Positions 13,586 to 21,806 of a stretch of DNA of 33,293 nucleotides are shown piece by piece. The position numbers and the translations under genes were made by a program. The DNA lies in NCBI GenBank assembly GCA_947311515.1, contig CAMZLB010000062.1:1-33293 (forward strand). Reading direction: 5' to 3'. How positions within the stretch are numbered: position 1 is the first letter of the stretch; every line of letters begins with the position of its first letter. The stretch comes from Candidatus Moraniibacteriota bacterium. GTDB lineage: Bacteria > Patescibacteriota > Minisyncoccia > Moranbacterales > GCA-2747515. The notes beneath the pieces were generated by a model, which worked only from the letters and a program-made list of their open reading frames with translations, made no database searches and had not been told where the DNA came from.

Positions 13586-16570
13586 TTGTTAAATGCTAAT
13601 AATGAGCACTTATTTGAAACTGATAGTATTCAAAATTTGTTTGGAAAAATAAGAAAAGATCGTGGGAGAATGGAAATGTATTTTGGATATCCAACCACAT
13701 TAAAAAAAGTAAAATCAAAAAAGAGTAACTGGGAGGGATTTTTTGTAGAGCCAATACTTCTGTTTCCTGTAGAAATGGATAATAGAACACCAAAAATAAG
13801 TCCGGGTTTCCCAATTTTTAATCTCTCTGTTTTAAAACGTTTTACTAATGAAGAACATGAACAATTAATGGACGAGTTGGTACAACTTGAAGAAGAACTT
13901 AATCTAAATTCAGAAGATGAATTACCAGAATTGGACGATTTGGTACAAAAATTAAATAAGATACGTCCAGAATGGCCATGGAAAGAATCAATTATTCCAG
14001 ACGAATTACAAACTACACCAGAGTTACGCAATTTACAGGAAGAAGGTATTTATAATAGAGCTGTTCTTATTATTAGTGAGCGCTCTCCATTTACACAAGG
14101 ACTTGAAACAGAATTAAAGTCTTTATCAGAAATACAACCAGACACCTATGAAAATACCGCCCTCGGTCAATGGATAAGTGGTAATATTCACAAAAAAGAA
14201 AAAGAAGAAAGCGTACCCCTTTTAGAAGTCTTGCCACTAAATTCTGAGCAACGACAGGCAATTCAAAACTCTTTAGAAAATTCACTTACAATTATTACTG
14301 GACCACCTGGGACAGGCAAATCTCAAGTTGTAACAAATTTACTTATAAATGCTGCCTGGCAAGGAAAAAAAGTTTTATTTGCTAGCAAGAATAACAAAGC
14401 AGTAGATGTTGTCGAAATAAGAGTTAACAATTTGGGTAATCGTCCAATATTGCTTCGTATGGGTTCTGGACAATATCATGCGAAATTAGCAGAATATTTA
14501 ATGGGCTTACTCACTTCTACATCATCAGAGTATGATCAAGAAGAATTTGAAATTGATAAACAACGTTATGAAAAATTGGAAGATAAATTTACACAACTAG
14601 CAAAAGAAGAACTTAAGTTGATCCGCCTTCGTAATGAAACAGATGAATTAGATCAAGTAGTAGACAAAATTCGCAAAGATATTTCACCGAAAGTATTTGA
14701 TAAACTAAAAGATACTAGCTCAAAGAAATTTCAAGATACTGTTAATAATTTTAATAAAATATTAAAACGTGCAAATAAAGATGAGCAAGGTTTTTTTAGT
14801 AGTTTGTTGTGGAATTTTATTAAGCAAAAACGTTATGAAAAATTTCAAATGAAACTTAAAAATATTCAATCAATCGCCATAAATTTAGAAATTAATTTTC
14901 CTGCGAAAAATATAGGTGATGAGAATATTCAATATTGGTTAGATTTTTCTAAAACCCTCGATACATATTTGTATTTCATACAAACAATACAAGAATATAT
15001 TTCATCATTTAAATTACTGCAAGATGCAAAACCACTGGAACAGATTTCAAAAGAAAAAATGGTTTTGATGAAAAATATGGCAAGTAATGCTGAAAATTTA
15101 TGGAAAGGCTGGTTGCAGTTACAACCGGCTAGATTATCTGATGAAGACCGAAATTTATTGAGCAATTATAACGCTTTATTAAAAATGGTTATTGATGCTG
15201 GCAGTGATTTATATACAAAACTTGGTAAAAGAATTTATCGAGAATATTCAAATCTTTCAAAAAAAGTATCACATCTCTTGCCCGCTTGGGCTATCACTTC
15301 GTTGTCTGCACGTGGTAGAATTCCTTTTGATCCAGGATATTTTGATATTGTTATTTTTGATGAAGCAAGTCAGTGTGATATAGCGTCTGCACTTCCTCTT
15401 TTGTACAGAGCAAAACAAGCAGTAATTATTGGAGATCCGAAGCAATTAAGGCATATTAGCGGATTGCAGAAAGGACAAGATCAGAAACTCTTAGAAAAAT
15501 ATGACTTAATACCAAATTACGCAAAATGGGCGTATTCGTATAATTCACTATTTGATTTAGCTTCTGGACTTGTATCAAAAAATGACATTATAAATTTAAG
15601 AGATCATCATAGATCGCATTCGGATATTATTGAATTTTCAAATCAAGAATTTTATGAAGGTAGCTTGAGGGTAGCTACAAACTATGACAATCTAAATTTT
15701 ATTGATTCTAAAAAAAATGGAATACGCTGGATTAATGTTGTTGGAAAAGTTAAAAAACCAACTGCTGGTGGGGCTATAAATGAAATAGAGGCAAAGGCAG
15801 TAGTTGATGAAATTAGTAAACTTGTTAACGAAAGAAACTACAAAGGATCAATCGGTGTTGTAACCCCGTTTAGGGCACAAGCTAATTTTATTCGAAAAAT
15901 TATAACTGATAATAGTACATTACAAAGCAAATTGCTGAACCATGATTTTCTTGTGGATACTGTACATAAATTTCAAGGAGACGAAAGAGATGTGATGATT
16001 TTTTCTCCAGTGGTTTCTAAAAACATGCCAGCAGAAGCACTTGCTTTTATGAGGAATAATGGAAATCTCTTTAATGTCGCAATTACACGAGCACGAGCCA
16101 TGTTATTGGTTGTTGGTGATCAAGACTCTACTATTAAATGTAAAGTTTCATATTTAGAAAATTTTGCTAGATACACACAACAATTAGAAAATACCACTAA
16201 AGAAAAAATAGATTATTCTGTTCAAGATTTAGGTGAAGAATACCCGACAGTAATACACCCCGAGCGAGTTTCAGATTGGGAACATGTTTTTTATAAAGCC
16301 CTGTACAAGGCAGGAATTAAAGCTATTCCACAATACCAAGTTGAAAAATATACGCTTGATTTAGCACTATTTAAAGGAGAACGAAGACTTGATATAGAAG
16401 TTGACGGAGAACGATATCATAGAAATTGGACTGGAGAACTTTGTAGACGTGATCAAATTAGAAATCAAAGATTATTTGAACTTGGTTGGGATGTAAAAAG
16501 ATTTTGGGTTTATGAAATACGAGACGATATTGAAGGTTGTGTTGCAAAAATCAATCAATGGCTAAAATAA
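13586..16570 (+). CDS. Superfamily 1 helicase (COG1112/Dna2-like) with C-terminal Vsr/DUF559-like nuclease domain
   Basis: A 994-residue frame with a TTG start forced by the frameshift; the true N-terminus is in the preceding frame. It has a Walker A GPPGTGKS (about 239-246), a helical insertion (about 290-540), DEASQ as the Walker B motif and GDPKQLR as motif III. DTVHKFQGDERD and NVAITRAR are the late SF1 motifs of AAA_11/AAA_12 helicases. The last 110 residues (YKALYKAGIKAIPQYQ, DIEVDGE, FWVYEI) form a Vsr/DUF559-like PD-(D/E)XK domain. Helicases of this COG form the core of several phage-defence systems (for example Mokosh, which uses a PLD nuclease instead). A defence role is an inference. 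A G/C-rich inverted repeat follows the gene. Confidence 0.85.
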   Translation: MLNANNEHLFETDSIQNLFGKIRKDRGRMEMYFGYPTTLKKVKSKKSNWEGFFVEPILLFPVEMDNRTPKISPGFPIFNLSVLKRFTNEEHEQLMDELVQLEEELNLNSEDELPELDDLVQKLNKIRPEWPWKESIIPDELQTTPELRNLQEEGIYNRAVLIISERSPFTQGLETELKSLSEIQPDTYENTALGQWISGNIHKKEKEESVPLLEVLPLNSEQRQAIQNSLENSLTIITGPPGTGKSQVVTNLLINAAWQGKKVLFASKNNKAVDVVEIRVNNLGNRPILLRMGSGQYHAKLAEYLMGLLTSTSSEYDQEEFEIDKQRYEKLEDKFTQLAKEELKLIRLRNETDELDQVVDKIRKDISPKVFDKLKDTSSKKFQDTVNNFNKILKRANKDEQGFFSSLLWNFIKQKRYEKFQMKLKNIQSIAINLEINFPAKNIGDENIQYWLDFSKTLDTYLYFIQTIQEYISSFKLLQDAKPLEQISKEKMVLMKNMASNAENLWKGWLQLQPARLSDEDRNLLSNYNALLKMVIDAGSDLYTKLGKRIYREYSNLSKKVSHLLPAWAITSLSARGRIPFDPGYFDIVIFDEASQCDIASALPLLYRAKQAVIIGDPKQLRHISGLQKGQDQKLLEKYDLIPNYAKWAYSYNSLFDLASGLVSKNDIINLRDHHRSHSDIIEFSNQEFYEGSLRVATNYDNLNFIDSKKNGIRWINVVGKVKKPTAGGAINEIEAKAVVDEISKLVNERNYKGSIGVVTPFRAQANFIRKIITDNSTLQSKLLNHDFLVDTVHKFQGDERDVMIFSPVVSKNMPAEALAFMRNNGNLFNVAITRARAMLLVVGDQDSTIKCKVSYLENFARYTQQLENTTKEKIDYSVQDLGEEYPTVIHPERVSDWEHVFYKALYKAGIKAIPQYQVEKYTLDLALFKGERRLDIEVDGERYHRNWTGELCRRDQIRNQRLFELGWDVKRFWVYEIRDDIEGCVAKINQWLK

Positions 16571-16578
16571 TAAGAAGT

Positions 16579-16627
16579 TTGAGGGAGGGGGATTCACCCC
16601 TTTAATTTCCCTCTTTGCCTCCCTCAA
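16579..16627. terminator. G/C-rich inverted repeat at the end of the helicase gene
   Basis: TTGAGGGAGG (16579-16588) pairs perfectly with CCTCCCTCAA (16618-16627). A nested GGGG/CCCC pairing is possible inside (16587-16590 with 16597-16600). It begins eight bases after the stop. The G/C content is unlike the surroundings, which fits imported DNA. No T-run follows directly. Confidence 0.6.
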
Positions 16628-16826
16628 GCAGAAGAAGAAATTTGAAATTTTTTTAAAATAAGTTTTCTTGAATTACGATAAAATAATTAAGTTAGGGAAA
16701 TAAAAATTTCACATATCATTGACGTTGTGCGAGATAAATTGTTACCTTAGATTTTATTATAGAAACTTTTTTAGAAGGGAAGGCTAAGCGGATATTTTCT
16801 TTCGCTTTTCTACAAAAAATAAATAC

Positions 16827-17798
16827 TTATAGAAATAAATTAAATAGGTAACCAATCATAATTATCCCCAAAGTTACTATACCGAAGAAAATAGCTAATA
16901 ATTGCCATTTTAATACTTTTTTGAGAATTAAGGCTTCAGGTAATGATATGCCTACAATAGCCATCATTAAAGCCAAAGCAGTACCAATAGGGACGCCCTT
17001 ACTAACCAAAGATTCCATAATAGGTATAACTCCACTGGCATTTGAATAAAGTGGAATAGCCAAAATAACTGCTAATGGAACACCAAGCCAACCTGCTTTC
17101 TGTAAATATTTTTCAAAAAAACCTTGCGGAATGAAGCCATGAATAAATGCTCCAAGTCCTACTCCAACTAAAACATAAAGAATAATTTTTTTTGTTATCC
17201 CTAATGCCTCTTTTGATACTATTTTAACAACTTTTGAAAAAGGGATTTTTTTAGAACTTGTATTATGCTTTTGACTTTTAACTTTCCAAACAAAATCTTC
17301 CACATATTTTTCTAAATGAAGTTTTCCAATAATAAAACCTCCAATCATTCCAATCAAAATTCCTGCTAAAACATAAAAAATGGTTATTTTTAAACCGAAC
17401 ATTCCAACGAATAAAGCTAAGGCAACTTCATTAATAAGCGGTGATGTTATCAAAAAGGCAAAAGTGACACCTAACGGAATTCTAGCCTCAATAAAACCAA
17501 TAAATAGAGGAATAGAAGAACAAGAACAAAAAGGGGTTATTACTCCAAAGATTGTAGCTAAAAAATAATCTAATCCATAAAATTTATGCTTTATTAGAAA
17601 ATCACGCAACTTTTCAATAGGTAAATAATATCTCAACAAACTCATAAAATGAGTAATAATCAAAATTAAAGCAATAATTTTAAAAGAATCGTAAAAAAAG
17701 AATTGCATCGAATCTGCTAAATGTGTGCCACTTTCTAATGCCAAAACATTAAAAGCGAGAAAATTTGCAAGCCATTCAAAAGGGTAGAAAATATCCAT
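16827..17798 (-). CDS. ArsP-like permease (DUF318/PF03773 family)
   Basis: A 323-residue permease with about eight to ten membrane segments. The family signature TPFCSCSSIPLFIGF (about residues 90-105) is present, with the neighbouring cysteines that in ArsP bind trivalent organoarsenicals. SPLINEVAL follows, then a cytoplasmic loop and a second half with PLYSNASGVIPIMESL. Members export methylarsenite and related compounds or act as permeases of unknown substrate. It starts 3 bp after the stop of the small thioredoxin-like gene, a pairing seen often for this family and consistent with a redox partner. No ArsR gene is nearby. Substrate assignment is an inference. Confidence 0.85.
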   Translation of the reverse strand: MDIFYPFEWLANFLAFNVLALESGTHLADSMQFFFYDSFKIIALILIITHFMSLLRYYLPIEKLRDFLIKHKFYGLDYFLATIFGVITPFCSCSSIPLFIGFIEARIPLGVTFAFLITSPLINEVALALFVGMFGLKITIFYVLAGILIGMIGGFIIGKLHLEKYVEDFVWKVKSQKHNTSSKKIPFSKVVKIVSKEALGITKKIILYVLVGVGLGAFIHGFIPQGFFEKYLQKAGWLGVPLAVILAIPLYSNASGVIPIMESLVSKGVPIGTALALMMAIVGISLPEALILKKVLKWQLLAIFFGIVTLGIIMIGYLFNLFL

Positions 17799-17801
17799 AA
17801 A

Positions 17802-18056
17802 CTAAGGATTTAATTTTTCTAAAATAATATTTTTAATCTCATTTTCATCTGGTATTTTTCCAGAGGTTATAATTTGATTATTAATAGCAAAAACAGGACT
17901 ACTCATTGCGCCTAATTCTACAATTTTTGTGATATCCGTGATGTATTTAACCTCTAAATCTGAGTCTATTTGTTCAGCAATTTCTGAAACTTTATTATAA
18001 AGCGTTTTACAACTTGGACACCCAGATCCAAGTACTTGAATATTTATTTTGTGCAT
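17802..18056 (-). CDS. Small thioredoxin/glutaredoxin-like protein (CPSC)
   Basis: An 84-residue redox protein of the 'redox-active disulfide protein' type. It starts MHKINIQVLG, has the active-site pair C13-P-S-C16 and the cis-proline SSPVFAI later on. The frame is open 27 codons further upstream (to 18137). I chose the ATG at 18056 because it starts at the first beta-strand of the fold, and the upstream residues look like leader DNA. It is translated just before the ArsP-like permease and may hand electrons or thiol-bound arsenicals to it. A promoter candidate lies about 250 bp upstream. Confidence 0.8.
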   Translation of the reverse strand: MHKINIQVLGSGCPSCKTLYNKVSEIAEQIDSDLEVKYITDITKIVELGAMSSPVFAINNQIITSGKIPDENEIKNIILEKLNP

Positions 18057-18308
18057 AAGTTTATAGTTAAAAAAGTTTATTATGTTTGATATATATCTTT
18101 TATTTATTGAATAAAACACGTTTAATACTCTTTTCAAGATATCTTGTTCTTAAAGTCTCTGAATGATGAGAGATGAAACTTTGAGGTAATTCCAAAAATT
18201 AATAATTTTTTAAACTATTTTCATTAGAAATTGCTTTCAGAAATAAAACAGTTTCAGTGAGTTGTTTTGATTGGTTTTGCAAAAACATTTTATAATATCA
18301 ATATATAT

Positions 18309-18340
18309 TAGTATACTACCAAATATAAATAAAATTGCAA
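18309..18340 (-). promoter_or_regulatory. Candidate promoter/operator of the thioredoxin-permease pair
   Basis: On the minus strand, TTGCAA (18335-18340), a 16-base spacer and TAGTAT (18313-18318) form a promoter-like pair. The -10 sits within the perfect palindrome TAGTATACTA (18309-18318), where a dimeric repressor could bind. The leader to the first gene would be about 250 bases long. Confidence 0.35.
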
Positions 18341-18523
18341 GTTTTTTAATAAGAAGTCTCAAAAATTCCAATTAAATACCAATACCTCTTGAAATTTTTG
18401 AAACAGAAAATTAAATTTTCTTTAAAAAAAACAAAAAAAGAAAAAGCATCTTACGCAATAAGAATAATGAAAAAAATGACTCGCTCCTTTCAGTCGTTCC
18501 GTTACACTTTCTCTACATAAATT

Positions 18524-18673
18524 CTACTCGGGTCGTATGACACAGTATATGTGGTTCACTCTTTCATTATTTTCTATGGTTTGTTTTGATCCACTTTGTT
18601 CCGTAAAATATCGTATATACCAAATGTTAGAATCTACAGTATATGTTTTATCTTGAAGAAATGTAAACAACAC
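18524..18673 (-). pseudogene. Possible remnant of a DUF1566-like protein end
   Basis: An open frame of 49 codons (GTG start at best) ends in a TAG. It reads SNIWYIRYFTEQSG in the middle and VNHIYCVIRPE at the end. The pattern W-x-x-x-F/Y-x-x-G, then N, then Y-x-V-R/C at the C-terminus recalls the last strands of DUF1566 lectin-like domains. The frame is closed by a TAA just upstream and has no SD site. The rest of 18057-18814 shows no gene. It could be chance; base composition is more even here than in flanking intergenic DNA. Confidence 0.25.
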
Positions 18674-18814
18674 AGTGGATTCTTATATATTAAAAAATCA
18701 AATAATGATAAAATTCTTCAACGAAATAACAAGGAATGAAAATCATTAAAATATTCTTCTTATAGTTATGTAAAAGTTGAAATTAAAATAGTAAGAGGTT
18801 ATTTAGAAATGCTA

Positions 18815-19078
18815 TCAGATAACAGCTTTTGAAATTGTTTTTATGATAGTTAGTGATAATAAGATGAAAGCTAAACCTATTATAGTAGATACTAGTGCTT
18901 TTTTTGCAATTCCACTTGTATTAGTGTCTCCACTAGATGTCATATATATCAAGCCTGAAATAATGATTCCTAAAACTGCAAGTCCGCCTGCAAAACTAAG
19001 TAATGATAAAAGAGCATTTAAAACGATTTCACTAATTGTAGGAGCATCTGAAATAACTCCTGCATGTACAATATTCAT
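18815..19078 (-). CDS. T4SS-pilin-like small membrane protein
   Basis: An 87-residue protein from the ATG at 19078 (a GTG three codons upstream is in frame). A short N-terminal stretch MNIVHAGVISDAPTIS precedes two hydrophobic helices, LLSFAGGLAVLGIIISGLIY and IIGLAFILLSLTII, joined by a small polar loop TSSGDTNTSGIAKKAL. This two-helix layout, with a loop rich in Gly/Ser and Lys, is that of the VirB2/TrbC and patescibacterial type IV secretion pilin families. It is the last gene of the block, 240 bp beyond the related 150-residue gene. It ends in TGA directly followed by TAG. Pilin function is inferred; no ATPase gene of such a system is in the window. Confidence 0.6.
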   Translation of the reverse strand: MNIVHAGVISDAPTISEIVLNALLSLLSFAGGLAVLGIIISGLIYMTSSGDTNTSGIAKKALVSTIIGLAFILLSLTIIKTISKAVI

Positions 19079-19316
19079 AAAATTCACTTAAAATTGATAA
19101 ACTGATGCATAGATTCATACAAATATTTAAATATTTTTATAAAAAAGTATTAGTTTTTATAAAAAATCTACCAACTTAGAACTTGTTAAAATATTTTAAT
19201 TACTAAAAAGTTCTCTATTTTTTTAATAAATTATTCAAATTTCACCAAGATATATCGATATTCTATCTAAAATATAAAAATTTTGTAAAAATAATAGATT
19301 TTAAATAAATTGTTAG

Positions 19317-19769
19317 TTAGGGTCCACATTTAAATTCCCAACCAGTTATAATATTACCGTTTTTAGTAAAGATTAATCCTACACCTGCGTCACTTACAGC
19401 ACTATCTTTCACCGCCATTGCAAGTAATAGGGAAGATATAGCAAGCCAAGCTACAAGTATTATTCCTGAACCGATGAGGACGGATTTTATGGCTGTTTTT
19501 GCCATACTTGTCATTGATTCATTACCTACTGATACAATATATATTATACCTGCTATAGCTATTATAACAACAGCTGTAATAAAAATCCAATTTCTAAGCT
19601 GAATCATTATATTATTCATAAGCACGAATAAATGACATATTGTACATCTTTCAGGATTACTAGTTGTTCCACATGGTACTAAACCAGCTGCATCTAATGA
19701 CGTAGGAATTGAAGTAAAAAATAATGAAAATAGAATAACAAAGGAAAATAAAAACTTTTTATCAAACAT
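19317..19769 (-). CDS. Secreted T4SS-pilin-like protein with Cys-rich N-terminus
   Basis: A 150-residue protein with a signal peptide (residues about 1-27) and a short stretch with three cysteines (CGTTSNPERCTICH). A first hydrophobic helix (about 55-80, WIFITAVVIIAIAGIIYIVS) is followed by a polar loop and a second helix (LIGSGIILVAWLAISSLLLA). The tail holds one more Cys near the end (KCGP). It looks like the type IV secretion pilin family found in Patescibacteria. The four cysteines suggest disulfide bonds outside the membrane. It starts 3 bp after the solute-binding protein gene and is very probably co-translated with it. Confidence 0.65.
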   Translation of the reverse strand: MFDKKFLFSFVILFSLFFTSIPTSLDAAGLVPCGTTSNPERCTICHLFVLMNNIMIQLRNWIFITAVVIIAIAGIIYIVSVGNESMTSMAKTAIKSVLIGSGIILVAWLAISSLLLAMAVKDSAVSDAGVGLIFTKNGNIITGWEFKCGP

Positions 19770-19772
19770 AAA

Positions 19773-21203
19773 TTATTTCATTAAATTATTAATACGCTGA
19801 ACTGCTAAGTCTAAAATATCATCAATTGACGCTATTTCACCTGTATTTAATTGCGTTATCATATTAGCTAGTATTCTTTCTACTGCATCTGCGTTTGGAT
19901 GATACCAATTTTTAGCAATTAAATTACCCATAGCAAAATGCTCTAATATAATATCTTCTTTCTGTTTTTTTATTAAATCAAGCCTAGCTGCTGGCTTATT
20001 TGTGACTTTAAGATACTCCTGTGTATAATCAATTTCTGATCGCATACTTCTTATTTTACCGTTTGTTGCATCTATAAGTTTTACACCATCTACAGTGGGG
20101 AAAGTAATTGCTCGTAGAAATTGCCATGCCTCATGAATTCTTATTTTATTTGTAATTTTTATAGCATTGTTATCAAGAACCTCTGGTATATCTTTATTTT
20201 TGGCTACTACAAACATCCAATAATTTGCATAATTTGCTTTATATATTCTATCTTTCCCTTCTTCCATCTGAGGAAGTGGTGCTATTGCAAAATTAAGCTT
20301 TTCATTTTTGCTCTTAATTTTTTCTATGTGCCAAGAATAATTAATCATCATTGCTGTCTTACCTTCTGCAAAAGCATCTAATGAATAATGCTGCTTATTG
20401 TTCCATGTATATAAATTAGTATTAGTAATTCTACCAAATTGCGTATAGTATTGAAGAGCTCTTTTGGCAGGATTATTCATTTTATCACCTAACTTAACTA
20501 TACGGTCAAAACTAGCTATTCCATTAGAGGACATCTCAGCGCCTCCTTGCATCATAAGAACGGTCAATATATCTGCTGCTGAATTTACATTATTTGCTGT
20601 TCCAAGTGCTATTGCACTCTGAATTATTTGATTACTTTCATCATCATGTCTGGTAATAATTCTGACATCGTCACTAAGTTCTTTCCAGGTAGTTGGTGGT
20701 GAAATTATGCCAACTGAATTAAAAATATCTTTATTATAATAAAGTGCTAACGAATCTACTGAAAGTGGTGTGGCATAAATATTTGAACCATCTTTTGCAT
20801 CATGAGAGACGACTTCCACAAAGTTTTCACTAAACTCTTTTTCTGTTATTATTTGCGGTGAAACAGCAATGATTTTATCTTTGAATTCTGGTAGCCATGT
20901 ATTTTTTATCATAAAAATATCTGGACCACTATCTGCAGCTAATGCATTGATTAAGTCATCCTTATATTTTTCTAGTGTAAATTTTTTATATTCTATATTA
21001 TCAATATGTTCATTTAAGTTTACATAGTCATTAAAGATAATATTGTAATCAGTATAATTATCAAATACTCCCCACACTTCCAAATCTAGTTTATATGGGT
21101 TAATTATGCCATTTTTTTTACCAAAGCTAAAAATTGCTATGATAAAAAAACAAATAATTACTCCAGCTATCATGGTTAGTTGTATTATTTTTTTTTGAGT
21201 CAT
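19773..21203 (-). CDS. Membrane-anchored extracellular solute-binding protein (family 1-like)
   Basis: A 476-residue protein with an N-terminal membrane segment (about 9-29) that lacks a lipobox Cys, so it should stay anchored by the helix. The rest matches ABC-type solute-binding proteins of the sugar-binding type: YKDDLINALAADSGPDIFMI near the start, PLSVDSLALYYNKDIFNSVG, PPTTWKEL, FAEGKTAMMINYSW and FAIAPLPQ. No ABC permease or ATPase gene is adjacent, which is unusual for this family. Its neighbours are a methyltransferase and pilin-like proteins instead. It may bind a ligand for a surface machine rather than feed a transporter. The substrate is unknown. Confidence 0.8.
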   Translation of the reverse strand: MTQKKIIQLTMIAGVIICFFIIAIFSFGKKNGIINPYKLDLEVWGVFDNYTDYNIIFNDYVNLNEHIDNIEYKKFTLEKYKDDLINALAADSGPDIFMIKNTWLPEFKDKIIAVSPQIITEKEFSENFVEVVSHDAKDGSNIYATPLSVDSLALYYNKDIFNSVGIISPPTTWKELSDDVRIITRHDDESNQIIQSAIALGTANNVNSAADILTVLMMQGGAEMSSNGIASFDRIVKLGDKMNNPAKRALQYYTQFGRITNTNLYTWNNKQHYSLDAFAEGKTAMMINYSWHIEKIKSKNEKLNFAIAPLPQMEEGKDRIYKANYANYWMFVVAKNKDIPEVLDNNAIKITNKIRIHEAWQFLRAITFPTVDGVKLIDATNGKIRSMRSEIDYTQEYLKVTNKPAARLDLIKKQKEDIILEHFAMGNLIAKNWYHPNADAVERILANMITQLNTGEIASIDDILDLAVQRINNLMK

Positions 21204-21244
21204 GTCTTGTGTAAAATTATTATATTTTTGAATGAGTTTCTTTT

Positions 21245-21805
21245 TTATTTAGAGAAAGTAATTGCATAGTGTGCATTATCTACAAGTAATTGCTTATCTG
21301 TTATAAAACCTACATTATTTACCAAAGATATTAACTTTTCCTGTTTTATTCTATCCTTTATTTGCGGACCAATTAAAGCCTTATCAGTCCAACCAATCAC
21401 AAGAAGTATTCCATTTTTATGAAGGATTCGGTGAGCTTCTTTAAGTATTATATCTTTATTTTTATTTTGTAATAAAATTTTTCTTATTACAACAAAAGAA
21501 ATAGAATCGTCATCTAATTGACTTCCGCCTATTGATTCTAAATTAACTCTTTTTGTGATAATATTTGGAATATTATGAATATGAATTTGATTTATGACAG
21601 CTTCTAAAGCTGATTGCTGTATATCAAATGCATATATGATACCCTTAGTCAGTTCAGAAGCAGGGACAGTGAATATGCCTGGACCACATCCAAAATCTGC
21701 GACAGAATGATTACCACCAACTCCAGCAGAAGAAAGTATTTTTTTAGGATCTAATATTTGTGTGTATTCATTCATTTTTTTATGATTAGTCTCAAGATTA
21801 TTCAT
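21245..21805 (-). CDS. Class I SAM-dependent methyltransferase
   Basis: A 186-residue methyltransferase with the SAM-binding motif VADFGCGPGIFT (about 34-45), an acidic residue ending strand two (YAFDIQQS), and motifs around VNLESI and ILLVIGW in the Rossmann fold. The substrate-binding part is short. It begins one base before the stop region of the upstream membrane-protein gene and is followed after 41 bp by the solute-binding gene, so it belongs to the same transcript. A small-molecule or quinone-type substrate (UbiE-like) is possible by general similarity, but no related pathway is seen. Confidence 0.8.
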   Translation of the reverse strand: MNNLETNHKKMNEYTQILDPKKILSSAGVGGNHSVADFGCGPGIFTVPASELTKGIIYAFDIQQSALEAVINQIHIHNIPNIITKRVNLESIGGSQLDDDSISFVVIRKILLQNKNKDIILKEAHRILHKNGILLVIGWTDKALIGPQIKDRIKQEKLISLVNNVGFITDKQLLVDNAHYAITFSK

Positions 21806-21806
21806 A

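Noticed and set aside
13572-13590. Programmed -1 frameshift in the helicase gene
   Set aside because: No slippery X-XXY-YYZ heptamer or downstream pseudoknot is visible at the join; a one-base deletion or sequencing error explains it more simply.
13630-14031. Long minus-strand frame opposite the helicase gene
   Set aside because: It lies wholly within a well-supported coding region and its translation is low-complexity (Ser/Asn-rich), a shadow of the real frame. The same applies to the minus-strand frames at 2182-2373, 9482-9703 and 26420-26704 and to the plus-strand frames within pnp.
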